A DNA stretch of 64,000 nucleotides. It comes from Bacillus sp. USDA818B3_A (GTDB lineage: Bacteria; Bacillota; Bacilli; Bacillales; Cytobacillaceae). The translations under genes and the position numbers were made by a program. Positions 51,796-60,126 of the stretch are shown piece by piece. How positions within the stretch are numbered: the stretch's first letter is position 1; every line of letters starts with the position of its first letter. Below the pieces are notes generated by a model. The model was not told the DNA's origin and did no database searches. It saw nothing but the letters and a program-made list of their open reading frames with translations. Location: assembly GCF_009928415.1 (NCBI RefSeq), contig NZ_JAABNN010000006.1, positions 201,551 to 265,550 of the forward strand. The letters are read 5' to 3'.

Positions 51796-53430
51796 TTAAG
51801 CTGATGTCTCCATTCCATCTTCTTCTCTTGGAGCTGGTATAGGCATTCGCTTTTGATTCTGAACCAATGACCGTCCTTTACCAGTCCAAGCTTTTCCGAT
51901 GGAGCCAACAAGCATGACCATACTTAGTACAACTAATATCGTAAACAAATCATGATAGGCCCCTAATACAGCAGACATTTTAGAATTTGCGACTAGTTCA
52001 TACGCTGCTGTACTTTTTGCCTCTGATAAAGATAAGTGTTCTCCCATGAAGGATCGAATTAATTTTGTCATTTCCCATCTATACTCAGAACTATTCGGAT
52101 CAATCTGCCCTCTAATATCTTCATAATTTTGCGCATTTTGTCTAGTTAAAAACCACCCGATTATGGGTGATACAACAGCACCGATAAAATTTCGGATGGA
52201 ATGCAAGGTTGCTGACCTCATCGATGCCTGATGAATATCCCCTGCTAATGCCGTTCCAAGAGCACCTGAAACGAGAGTCATGCTAATCCCGGCGCCAAGA
52301 CATGCAACTTGAAAATACAATGTTGGTAAAGTCGTTTCCGAATTTATCACCATCCACCTGAGACTCACGTATAAAACGGCAATGGACCCGATCATTCCGA
52401 GTATGCCGGCACCTACTTTATCATAAAATAGGGTTTTGAATATGGCGGTAAACACAATTCCCACAAAGAACCAAAAATAAAAATGGCTTAGATATAAAAA
52501 GGGAAGGTTCATATTATTTCGCAAAAACCCGTTAATGCCTGCAATGGCAACGATTAGGGAGATATGAGATGCGACCGCCATAATGGTACCAGAAATAGGT
52601 TTGGCGGCCTTTAATGTGTTAAATGGAACCAATGGTGTCTCCGCTTTTACGTCCACATAGACAAATAAAATTAACAAAATGAGTCCGACAAGAAAGAATG
52701 GCCAAACATATAAAGAGGTAAATCCTTTTTCTATAAGGTTACATAGTGGAAATGCTAATACAATCATTAAAAGACTAAACAAGAACACACCTGTTTTATC
52801 GACTGGACTATGATCATGTCCATGCTCTTCCTGTTTAGGTAAACCGAAAAAACCAATAATTAAACAGCATAGTGATGCGATGATATTTAGTACAAACAAC
52901 CAACGCCAGGCATCCGCTCGTAATGAAATGGAGCCGAATAAAGCTCCAATTGCACTTGATCCAAATAATCCTGTAATAACCATAAACAAAAAGGTATTTC
53001 GGATCGTATTTGGGAAAGATCTTAGGCTGGCAGGCAGGATGGTTAAGAAAAGAATACCTGCACTCAGGCCTTGAATGATTCTCCCTGCAATCAGAATGAC
53101 TAAACCAGGAGAAAGCGCAGAAATGATGGAGCCACATAAAAAAATAAAAATAAACATTAAGTAATTTCGTCTTAATCCAAATTTCCTTGAAAGTACCGGA
53201 CCAAATGGCACACCTAACGCAAATGCCAAATTCGATAATGTAGATGGATATAGTAAGTGATTGGAACTTAGTTTCAGTCCATTTTGGATAATACCTTGGT
53301 TTAGAATGTAAGACAAATTAGAAAAATACTGTGAACCAATCGCCAGTATCGTTAAGATAGATATGATCAAATATTGAGGGACAGCAACCTTTTCACTATC
53401 GGAAGCTGCCGGATTCATCTGCTGGCTCAT
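51796..53430 (-). CDS. EmrB/QacA-type (DHA2) MFS exporter
   Basis: 544 residues from ATG 53430 (GGGAGGAAATTGG just upstream). About 14 hydrophobic segments, with FALGVPFGPVLSRKFGLRRNYLMFIF (motif A region) and IAGRIIQGLSAGILFLTILPASLR (motif C-like). It has the longer DHA2 layout rather than the 12-span form. It is the first gene of an operon with the HlyD-like protein. An operator palindrome covers its promoter, and the convergently placed marR-type gene upstream is the likely repressor. Confidence 0.87.
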   Translation of the reverse strand: MSQQMNPAASDSEKVAVPQYLIISILTILAIGSQYFSNLSYILNQGIIQNGLKLSSNHLLYPSTLSNLAFALGVPFGPVLSRKFGLRRNYLMFIFIFLCGSIISALSPGLVILIAGRIIQGLSAGILFLTILPASLRSFPNTIRNTFLFMVITGLFGSSAIGALFGSISLRADAWRWLFVLNIIASLCCLIIGFFGLPKQEEHGHDHSPVDKTGVFLFSLLMIVLAFPLCNLIEKGFTSLYVWPFFLVGLILLILFVYVDVKAETPLVPFNTLKAAKPISGTIMAVASHISLIVAIAGINGFLRNNMNLPFLYLSHFYFWFFVGIVFTAIFKTLFYDKVGAGILGMIGSIAVLYVSLRWMVINSETTLPTLYFQVACLGAGISMTLVSGALGTALAGDIHQASMRSATLHSIRNFIGAVVSPIIGWFLTRQNAQNYEDIRGQIDPNSSEYRWEMTKLIRSFMGEHLSLSEAKSTAAYELVANSKMSAVLGAYHDLFTILVVLSMVMLVGSIGKAWTGKGRSLVQNQKRMPIPAPREEDGMETSA

Positions 53431-53486
53431 CCAATTTCCTCCCTTCATTTTCAAAAAACAATTTATTAACCTTTTCACTTTCTACA

Positions 53487-53519
53487 TATTGTATAATGCA
53501 AGTTGTATTATACAATATA
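53487..53519 (-). promoter_or_regulatory. Exporter promoter overlapped by a long palindrome, probable MarR operator
   Basis: ATATTGTATAAT (53487-53498) pairs perfectly with ATTATACAATAT (53508-53519), with CAA-G-TTG at the centre, so nearly the full 33 bp is dyad-symmetric. On the minus strand TTGATT and TATAAT, 18 bp apart, make a promoter whose -10 lies inside the palindrome. Confidence 0.75.
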
Positions 53520-53570
53520 CTAATAAAAAAAATCAATGTGAAAATTTTATATAATAATTGCTATTAAAAC

Positions 53571-53599
53571 AAAAAAGACCGTGACGCCTTGTCACAATC
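53571..53599 (-). terminator. Terminator after the marR-type gene
   Basis: GACCGTGAC (53577-53585) pairs with GTCACAATC (53591-53599) with two G-U pairs on the minus strand, followed by TTTTTT. Confidence 0.8.
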
Positions 53600-53636
53600 C
53601 CTCGTTATTCCATATTTTCCATTTTAAATAGAAATA

Positions 53637-54065
53637 TTATCCTTTTCTATTTTTAAAATCTTTATTTAATCGAATTAAATTATCTTCAAGTTGTTTTAAT
53701 TCCGCCACAGACCAGTTTTGGAGTACTTCTGAATAAAAGTTGTAACGAGATTTTTGAACAATATGGAGGATTTCTTGTCCTTTATCCGTAAGTTCTATAA
53801 GACTTATCCTCCCATTGTCGGGATCTGGAAAACGCCTAATATATTGTTTAGATTCTAAAGTACCAACCTGTCTACTCGCTGTAGATATGTTTAACATTAG
53901 TTTTTCAGCAATGACATTAATTGCCAATGATCCATTTTCATTCACTTCACTTAAGACAAGATACTCTGATCGATCTAAGTCACCTAGTTTAGGACTATAT
54001 GCTGTTGTAAGCCGAACTAACAAGGCTATTTCATATTCAATAGATTGCAGTGAGTCGAGATTCAA
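53637..54065 (-). CDS. MarR-family transcriptional regulator
   Basis: 142 residues from TTG 54065, preceded by GGGGGAAGGA. Winged-helix core: LGDLDRSEYLVLSEVNENGSLAINVIAEKLMLNISTASRQVGTLESKQYIRRFPDPDNGRISLIELT, the wing ending with the D-x-R-x8-T pattern. It is transcribed on its own (terminator between it and the exporter genes) toward the exporter operon. It probably represses that operon through the palindrome at 53487-53519 and releases it when a drug-like ligand binds. Confidence 0.92.
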   Translation of the reverse strand: MNLDSLQSIEYEIALLVRLTTAYSPKLGDLDRSEYLVLSEVNENGSLAINVIAEKLMLNISTASRQVGTLESKQYIRRFPDPDNGRISLIELTDKGQEILHIVQKSRYNFYSEVLQNWSVAELKQLEDNLIRLNKDFKNRKG

Positions 54066-54536
54066 AAAGTCCTTCCCCCTTATAAAGTAAAATTGTTGTA
54101 CTTATTGTCGTCAAATTTATTTTATAATAACACCATATATTATAGTAAATCTTTTAGTAAAGTGTAATGACATCCGCTCAAGGCTCCACTACTAAAACAG
54201 TGAATTAATCCCGTTCCTTGCCCCACCTATTTTTATCCATATTATAACAAAAACTTAAAATGCCTCTTCCACTAAACTCCCTCGGTTACCACAAAGGGGG
54301 AAGTTCACTTGAATCAATGTATTTAGTTCACTTTGTATTTTTTATTCATTACAGGAATGCTGCCACTTTAGCTTAAGTACATTGCTTCACAATATTCTCG
54401 GATTACGAATAAACGCTTCTAATTACCTACAGATAAGAAAATATTTCCATGTTAAAATTTAAGTGCACAAAAATTATTGGGAATTTTCCGACTTTTCTTA
54501 GTCTCCTCCCTTTAAAGGAAAGGAGGCTGAAAGAAT
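54066..54536. other. Gene-free stretch, possible repeat remnant
   Basis: About 470 bases, AT-rich. The segment CTTAAGTACATTGCTTCACA (about 54370-54391) resembles sequence at 59930-59955 (TTTAAGTACATTTGTTCACA), so the region may hold a decayed dispersed repeat. No coding signal was found. Confidence 0.4.
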
Positions 54537-54743
54537 ATGTCTTTAGCCCATACGAAAAGTTTGTTAGAGACCATGAGATATTTCTCTCGAACTGAGATTT
54601 CTTTAACTTTCAAAAAAGAAGATCAAACCCCAATCTTGTCTGTGTGCTTTAAAAATAATCAATTTGAAATAACCTATCTCAAGTCTCAAAATATCGAACT
54701 TTATGATAATCTAGAATCTGTACTTACGATTATTCATGGATAG
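54537..54743 (+). CDS. Small conserved-type protein (DUF1797/YkuJ-like)
   Basis: 68 residues, AGGAGG ten bases before the ATG. The design, a short helix with SLAHTKSLLETMRYF, then beta strands EISLTFKKEDQTPILSVCFKNNQFEITYL and a final helix ESVLTIIHG, resembles the small DUF1797/YkuJ-type proteins of Bacillus. The match is weak. It is an isolated gene. Confidence 0.5.
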   Translation: MSLAHTKSLLETMRYFSRTEISLTFKKEDQTPILSVCFKNNQFEITYLKSQNIELYDNLESVLTIIHG

Positions 54744-54919
54744 TAAGCTTGAGACATCCTCGAAAGCCACTCGCTAAATCCCCGTCTTCTCCTCGCATGG
54801 ATCTGCATTCGTGCCTCTAGTCGTAATACGCATAGTATATTACTATTTAACTTTGTTTTATTACTTAATCTCCTATTAAATCATTGAGACCGTCGAAACC
54901 TGTCCCTTTTTACTAAATG

Positions 54920-54957
54920 ACTATAAAAACAGCCATCAGTATGATGGCTTTTATAGT
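54920..54957 (-). terminator. Terminator after the 54971 gene
   Basis: AGCCATCA-GTA-TGATGGCT (54931-54949) with flanking ACTATAAAA/TTTTATAGT. On the minus strand GTTTTTATAGT follows. Confidence 0.8.
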
Positions 54958-54970
54958 TCATTAAAGTACC

Positions 54971-55504
54971 TTATTCAAAGTAGTCTTCTCTATACTCTGC
55001 TTGCTCCTTGTCACTAAGTAATCTGGTCGCTTCTCCTATTGTGCCATCTTGAAGCTTCCAAATTTTATTATGGTCCGAAACAGCTTTGCTAAAATCACCC
55101 GCCTTCCATCTTTTTAAGATGGCAATATATAGATTACTCTCATTTAAACCATCCTGATTGGATTCAACGACAACAAGTAATCGATTAATTCTCTCCTGGG
55201 TTGGTTCCAAATGAGTCCATTTCTCCTCCGCGTGAACTTTAGCATGACTCATGGCATGGATCTTGTTTTGTATTTCCTCTTCGCTCAAATCTAGAGGAAG
55301 TTCTTCTTCTAGTTCCGGTCCGATTTTTTCTTTTTCCTCGTTACCTTCAGCAGCAGTAGTCACAGGTTCGGCAACAACCTTTTTTTCTTCAGTTTTACTT
55401 GGTCCTATTACTTCCTTTGTGCCTATGAAACTAGTAGAAAAATACATTGCAAACCCCAAAACAATGGCAGTAACAACGATAACGATGGTTAATTTATTTT
55501 TCAT
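54971..55504 (-). CDS. Anchored extracytoplasmic protein, DUF6241-like
   Basis: 177 residues from ATG 55504 (AAGG eight bases upstream). An N-terminal membrane helix (KLTIVIVVTAIVLGFAMYF) acts as an uncleaved anchor. An acidic, Glu/Lys-rich linker follows, then a helical domain with LSEEEIQNKIHAMSHAKVHA, ILKRWKAGDFSKAVSDHNKIWKLQDGTIGEATRLLSDKEQAEYR. The block IHAMSH...GDFS.AV.DHN.IW..Q.GT.G.A..LL resembles the Bacillus DUF6241 family (by recollection). It is outside the membrane; function unknown. Confidence 0.6.
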   Translation of the reverse strand: MKNKLTIVIVVTAIVLGFAMYFSTSFIGTKEVIGPSKTEEKKVVAEPVTTAAEGNEEKEKIGPELEEELPLDLSEEEIQNKIHAMSHAKVHAEEKWTHLEPTQERINRLLVVVESNQDGLNESNLYIAILKRWKAGDFSKAVSDHNKIWKLQDGTIGEATRLLSDKEQAEYREDYFE

Positions 55505-55777
55505 GACAGTAACCTTCAAAGTATCTTTTTTTCATATTTGCAACACTCCATTTTCATTATGATTTCAACAAATGATCGATAAATAAAGCAAATCTTATGG
55601 TCGTAAGGCTCAATTTCCTTAGCAAGACGTATCATTCGTTTCTCATATTAAATTTCTCTTTACTTAAGGTTATTTCCTCTTTTTAACTGCTAACCTATGT
55701 TTTTTAATAGGATATTCTTGTATATTTGTAAGCTTAATTTCATTTCCGTACCTCCTTTATTCCTGCATTCTCATAGT

Positions 55778-56971
55778 TCAGGAGATATTATATTGTCTTT
55801 TAAATTCGAAAATCTCATCAACAGCTTGCTCATAGCCCCCTGATTTTTGAAAGGATTCCCTAATATCAGCAACAGCATTATGGAAAGATGGCTGGTTTAA
55901 CACATGATCTACGGCTTCACGTAGTTGATTTGGATTCAAGTTTTGCATTTGTAAGGAAATACCAGCTCCAATATTAGTAACCTGCTCGGCAATCACCGGT
56001 TGATCCGCGCTTTGTGGGATGACAATTAGCGGTACCCCGTAATAGAGACCTTCATGAACACCGTTCATTCCACCATGAGTGATAAATAACTTACTATATT
56101 TCAACACCTCAATTTGTGGAACATAGTGATGAAGAAGGAAGTTTTTAGGAATTTCCCCTAAATCAGATATTTGAACCTTGTCCCCAATAGACATGATCAC
56201 GGTATGGTGACTATTCCCCAATGCCTTAAAACAAAGCTTATAAAAATCAAGTGCCTGGTTAAAGACTGTTCCTAGTGAAATGTAAATTGGGCTTTTCTCC
56301 TTGATTAGGGTGAGGTCGAAGTGTTCTTTTGTTGATCGTAAAGAAAGCGATGGACCAACAAATTTGTAGCTTTTGTCAAATGCCTCACAATGAGGTTGAA
56401 ACGCTTTGGTTGTATAAACGAGTGTTAGCGGGGCAGGATTACAAAGAACCTCGTAAGGAGTATGGATTTCAACACCATATTTATCCTTCACCCTTTCAGT
56501 CAGGCGTTGAAATTCCTTAATGGTGTCTGAAGGAATTATAGTAGTAAGAAGCTCCAACATCTTATCAAATGATTCCTCTGTTTGTGCAAAAGAGGTACAA
56601 GAATTGATTGCCGGCAGCTTAAGGATTTGGGCAAGTAAATATCCACAGCCAAACATGGAATCATGGATGATATAATCAAATTGTTCCCCTTCTATTTGTT
56701 CAATCACGCTAGGTATAACAATATCTGCCGTAATTAAAAGACCGTTAATTCTTTCTAGTAAATTATTTCTTCCACCTGAGATAAAGGCTTTTATAAATTT
56801 TTTCCCGTCAAGTGTTCGAACAATAGCCCCAGTGTTCTCTATTCTCTCTCGAAAATCCTCTATAGTAAAATACACTACCTCTTCACCGCGCGAAATAAGC
56901 TCTTGCACCACTCCAATAGTTGGATTGATATGTCCTTCTGATCCGGCATTTATAAATAAAGCACGTGCCAT
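55778..56971 (-). CDS. Macrolide-family (MGT, GT1) glycosyltransferase
   Basis: 397 residues from ATG 56971, eight bases after GGAG. GT-B fold: the N-terminal GSEGHINPTIGVVQELISRGEEVVYFT carries the catalytic-type His; the C-terminal sugar-nucleotide region reads LLHHYVPQIEVLKYSKLFITHGGMNGVHEGLYYGVPLIVIPQSADQ, with the family's HGG motif. Members such as B. subtilis YjiC transfer glucose from UDP-glucose to macrolides, flavonoids or other acceptors. It is a single gene, with no linked polyketide or drug genes. The natural acceptor is unknown. Confidence 0.88.
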   Translation of the reverse strand: MARALFINAGSEGHINPTIGVVQELISRGEEVVYFTIEDFRERIENTGAIVRTLDGKKFIKAFISGGRNNLLERINGLLITADIVIPSVIEQIEGEQFDYIIHDSMFGCGYLLAQILKLPAINSCTSFAQTEESFDKMLELLTTIIPSDTIKEFQRLTERVKDKYGVEIHTPYEVLCNPAPLTLVYTTKAFQPHCEAFDKSYKFVGPSLSLRSTKEHFDLTLIKEKSPIYISLGTVFNQALDFYKLCFKALGNSHHTVIMSIGDKVQISDLGEIPKNFLLHHYVPQIEVLKYSKLFITHGGMNGVHEGLYYGVPLIVIPQSADQPVIAEQVTNIGAGISLQMQNLNPNQLREAVDHVLNQPSFHNAVADIRESFQKSGGYEQAVDEIFEFKRQYNIS

Positions 56972-57328
56972 TTCTACCACTCCTTAGGTAATAATAGTGT
57001 AAGAGTTATGGTCACTGCTCCATACCCTTCCAACTTTAATAATAAATTTATCATAATTTATTACTTTAAAAAATCGCAAGAAGCGACTGCTCCATTTAAC
57101 AGCCTCACTTGCACATGATGCAGTCACTAAATTATTACCTATATAATCACTGGATTGATAAATTGATCTTCCGTTAAAACAATAAAAATAAGCATTTCTT
57201 AATAATAAGGAATGCTTATTTTATTCGTTTTTCCATTCAGTGCATATTTTGTTATTTTCTTGAGATATTATAATTGGGCATTAAGCCCTAGGATGGGGAT
57301 AAATATTTGACATTCAGGAGGAATACGC
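56972..57328. other. Gene-free stretch with perfect-type hairpin and repeat remnant
   Basis: AAAATAAGCATTTCTT (57185-57200) pairs with AAGGAATGCTTATTTT (57207-57222) with one G-U. The segment AGAAGCGACTGCTCCATTTAA (from about 57083) resembles AAAGCGACTGCTCTTATTGA at 59892-59911. The promoter of the Excalibur gene must lie at the high end. No coding region was seen. Confidence 0.55.
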
Positions 57329-57658
57329 ATGAAAAAATTAATGGCAGTTTTACTAACATTGAGCTTTGCATTCATGTTCGGACTACATAATGCGTCTGCA
57401 GCAGATAAGGATTGTGGAGATTTCACTAGCCAAGCGGCAGCTCAACAATATTTTATTTCTGGTGGCGGTAGTACCTCTTACAACTTTAACGCTTTAGACC
57501 ATGACCATGATGGACAAGCATGTGAAGACTATAGCTATGCTTCTAGCGGAGGAACCTTGCCTGATACAGCAACACCTTATGCAACAGAAATCATCATAGG
57601 TTTATCATTAGTGGCTTTAGGATTTGTACTTGTATTAAGAAAAAGAGCAGTTCGCTAA
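57329..57658 (+). CDS. Secreted Excalibur-domain protein with LPDTA sortase signal
   Basis: 109 residues with TCAGGAGGAA before the ATG. The signal peptide ends near Ala24/25 (NASAAD). The mature protein has an Excalibur domain: Cys29, FTSQAAAQQYF and the calcium loop DHDHDGQACE (57-66), with Cys65 as the disulfide partner. Then come LPDTA (77-81), a hydrophobic stretch and a basic tail (RKRAVR), a cell-wall sorting signal of the class D type. The sortase gene next to it should anchor this protein to peptidoglycan. Confidence 0.88.
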   Translation: MKKLMAVLLTLSFAFMFGLHNASAADKDCGDFTSQAAAQQYFISGGGSTSYNFNALDHDHDGQACEDYSYASSGGTLPDTATPYATEIIIGLSLVALGFVLVLRKRAVR

Positions 57659-57683
57659 TAAAAAACATCCCCCATCTTCAGGA

Positions 57684-57709
57684 GGGCAGGCAAATAACCT
57701 GCCCTTTTT
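57684..57709 (+). terminator. Intrinsic terminator or attenuator between substrate and sortase genes
   Basis: GGGCAGG (57684-57690) pairs with CCTGCCC (57698-57704), followed by TTTTT. Its T-tract ends one base before the AGGAGG of the sortase gene, so it can cut off most transcripts there. Confidence 0.8.
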
Positions 57710-57720
57710 AGGAGGTTCAA

Positions 57721-58374
57721 ATGAGGAAATATATAGGAATTTTATTAATTATTGCTGGAATCAGCTTAACTGGACTTCGTTCATATGATTGGATGTTAGG
57801 ATTGAAACAGGTTACACACATCGAAAGCAAGGACCTACATACAGAACCGATAAATGTAACATCTAACACTGAATCCACTAGGAAACCAAACGTAGAAAAA
57901 AATCACGACTACCAAAAAGGTGAAAAAATTGCTGACTTAATTATCCCATCCATAGACAGCAAATTTCCGGTATGGCTGGGTACTGATTCCGCCATATTGA
58001 AAAAAGGGGCTGGAATGTATCAAAGCAAATGGACGACCCTCCCCTCCGACCGTGGTCATACGGTCATATCCGGACATCGCGACACGATTTTTCGCGGTCT
58101 AAAAAATATTAAAGAAGGCGATGAACTAATCGTATCCTTTGATAATGAGCTGTATCAATACATAGTCAATAAGATTTGGATCACCAAAAAAGATGATCAT
58201 TCCGTCATCGTTCAAAAAGAGCAGCCTACATTAACACTCACCACATGCTATCCATTTTATTTTGTTGGCAATGCCCCCAATCGATATATCATTCAAGCCC
58301 TATATCAAGACAGGCATGATACCAGCACGACTAATGTTACTCAAATGAAAACCCCGACTAATCAAGCGCGGTAA
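57721..58374 (+). CDS. srtD: Class D sortase
   Basis: 217 residues. An N-terminal helix (YIGILLIIAGISLTGL) anchors the enzyme, and a basic linker leads to the sortase barrel. The catalytic residues are His119 in SGHRDT, Cys176 in TLTTCYPF and Arg188 in NAPNRYI, the order and motif of class D enzymes such as B. subtilis YhcS, which uses LPDTA/LPDTS. It acts outside the cell and should link the LPDTA protein encoded just before it to the cell wall. AGGAGG lies five bases before the ATG. Confidence 0.92.
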   Translation: MRKYIGILLIIAGISLTGLRSYDWMLGLKQVTHIESKDLHTEPINVTSNTESTRKPNVEKNHDYQKGEKIADLIIPSIDSKFPVWLGTDSAILKKGAGMYQSKWTTLPSDRGHTVISGHRDTIFRGLKNIKEGDELIVSFDNELYQYIVNKIWITKKDDHSVIVQKEQPTLTLTTCYPFYFVGNAPNRYIIQALYQDRHDTSTTNVTQMKTPTNQAR

Positions 58375-58390
58375 TGGCGAAGTCGGGGTT
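58350..58390 (+). terminator. Probable terminator overlapping the end of srtD
   Basis: AACCCCGACT (58350-58359) pairs perfectly with AGTCGGGGTT (58381-58390). The tail is AATACTATTTC, weak in T. Confidence 0.6.
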
Positions 58391-58465
58391 AATACTATTT
58401 CATTGCAAAAAAGCTGAAGCCTCAACAATAGTAAGCAATTTTGTTATCCTCAACATACACACCTG

Positions 58466-58966
58466 TTACTTAACAAACCTTTGTTCTAACTCACCCTTTT
58501 GGCGCAAGTGATGACGAAAATGCATACCAACCAAATCATACCATTCCCTTGTATTCAGCCAGCCGAACCCTCCATGCTTGACTTTATAATTTGGGTTTAT
58601 ATTATCAACTCTCGATTCCCATTGGCTCAACCTTAGAATTACTTGATCCATTCTGCTGATAAGATCGACCTTGGTATCTGAATTATTAGGTGGAGCATTT
58701 AGTTCATCCGGTAATTTTATTTTAATTGATGGAAACCCTCCGATTTTATATATATGCTCACCAAACTCCGTTTTTCCGAGGGGTTGTTCTTTATTTAAGA
58801 TAGCGCATTTTTCCATATTATCTAGATACTCATGGGCAACAAGGATTAAATGGTCATACATTTGCCCAATAGACCAAACTCCTTCTTCCGATATATATCT
58901 TAACTGTTCTAATGAATAATTTTGAAGCTCGTTTTTGTAACTATTAATTAGTTTTAGTTCGCTCAG
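58466..58966 (-). CDS. DinB-family protein starting at CTG
   Basis: 166 residues if started at CTG 58966, seven bases after a strong AAGGAGGAAT. The first ATG in the frame (58861) lies in the middle of the usual N-terminal helix and would lose the conserved ENYSLEQLRYISEEGVWSIGQ-like segment; no ATG, GTG or TTG lies between. The DinB/DUF1569 fold is a four-helix bundle with metal His residues, here His39 in MYDHL, and His near the end (GMHFRHHLRQ). The role is likely metal-dependent thiol transfer or damage response; uncertain. Confidence 0.75.
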   Translation of the reverse strand: MSELKLINSYKNELQNYSLEQLRYISEEGVWSIGQMYDHLILVAHEYLDNMEKCAILNKEQPLGKTEFGEHIYKIGGFPSIKIKLPDELNAPPNNSDTKVDLISRMDQVILRLSQWESRVDNINPNYKVKHGGFGWLNTREWYDLVGMHFRHHLRQKGELEQRFVK

Positions 58967-59350
58967 TTTTATTCCTCCTTTGTATTAATTTACTCAAATC
59001 TAATTTTTTTGCATTTTTTGTATATGTAACAAATTATTCAATATTCGATTACAAATACCTTCTTCAACAATCCTGCCTGTTAGTTTAAGTGCAAATCTTC
59101 ACAACATATCATATTTACCTACCAATTTTTTTAATATTATAAGAAAAAAATACTTCAACAAACGAGAGTAGTATTGATTAATTAAACAGAAGACAGGGAA
59201 GACAAAAAAAGAGTGTCCCATTAAATAGTATTATCTTTTCCTCTGGGTACTTTATTACCTGAATTCAATAGTTCAGTTCTCACTCACCTTACGATAAATA
59301 ATTGTTATGAAAGTAAAAAACTCCCCAGCATGCTGGAGAGTTAACAAACT
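58967..59350. other. Gene-free stretch, repeat-like remnants and a terminator
   Basis: The segment from about 59054 to 59110 (CCTTCTTCAACAATCCTGCC, TGTTAGTTTAAGTGCAAAT and CTTCACAACAT) resembles the one at about 62546-62600. The only other structure is the terminator at 59315-59341. No coding region was seen. Confidence 0.45.
59315..59341 (-). terminator. Terminator after the YhfH-type gene
   Basis: A near-perfect palindrome ACTCCCCAGCATGCTGGAGA (59320-59339) plus the next two bases forms a hairpin with one mismatch. On the minus strand TTTTTT follows. Confidence 0.8.
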
Positions 59351-59485
59351 TTACTCTTCTTTTTTGGATAAACATTGGTCACAATCAATCAAATAACTTT
59401 CTGCCTGCTCATGCATATGATTCCCGCATTTAGTACATTCCTTTATTGGTAAATTGCGGAAAAATTCAACTGGACTCATTAACAT
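59351..59485 (-). CDS. yhfH: YhfH-family small zinc-ribbon protein
   Basis: 44 residues with AAAGGAGGAGT before the ATG at 59485 (a second ATG two codons on). The reading frame is MLMSPVEFFRNLPIKECTKC, GNHMHEQAESYLIDCDQCLS, KKEE. The EFFRNLP start and the two Cys-x-x-Cys pairs match the Bacillus YhfH family, a small presumed zinc protein of unknown role. It was recognised by eye; the gene lies in an otherwise empty region and has its own terminator. Confidence 0.75.
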   Translation of the reverse strand: MLMSPVEFFRNLPIKECTKCGNHMHEQAESYLIDCDQCLSKKEE

Positions 59486-60126
59486 TTGTAACTCCTCCTT
59501 TATTAATACAGTTAGTTATTTCTTCTATTGTTGTAATACAGTATAAACAAAAAAAAGGAAAATGTATAGACCTTTTTCAAGAAAATTATAAAAGTTTTAA
59601 TAGGTTCCTAACTCTATTTTTACCTTGTATATCCCAATAGAAATCCTCAGTATATGTTAACAAACACATACTTGAATTCTAATTTCTCTTCCTACTAACT
59701 ATGTAAATAATTAAAATTTACCCTTAAAAAAATTTTTAGAATAAGGGAACCAAATCTCCAAATGCACGCCATAATTGAACCACGAGAACACTCCATTTTG
59801 GATATTACTGTATCGTTATTTTATCGTGACAATGAACAAGTTGAGTAGTGTCTTTCTTCACCTAAACTGCTTCGTTAGCGAAACAAGAAAAGCGACTGCT
59901 CTTATTGAACAATCGCACCCTAAAGTTTAAGTACATTTGTTCACAAACTTCTATCAGGAATGTTGCACGTATCTTCAATAAGGGGTAGCGTCAGGAAAAT
60001 GCGGATTTACAACGATAAGGAAATTCCAAATTAAAAAGCCCAACTTCTCTGCAAAACAGAATAGAGAAAGTGAGCTTTTCAGTTACTTTATTATTTTTAT
60101 GTGAACTAATATAAAGAGTTGATTTT
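59486..60126. other. Gene-free stretch with repeat remnants and a terminator
   Basis: AT-rich, mostly unstructured. Short similarities to 54370-54391 (TTAAGTACATTTGTTCACA) and to 57083-57100 (AAGCGACTGCTC) lie at 59890-59955. The terminator of the PfpI-like gene is at 60034-60079. No coding region was seen. Confidence 0.5.
60034..60079 (-). terminator. Terminator after the PfpI-like gene
   Basis: AAAAGC (60034-60039) with GCTTTT (60074-60079) and inner CTTCTCT/AGAGAAAG (60044-60050 with 60063-60070), one bulge between. Confidence 0.65.
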
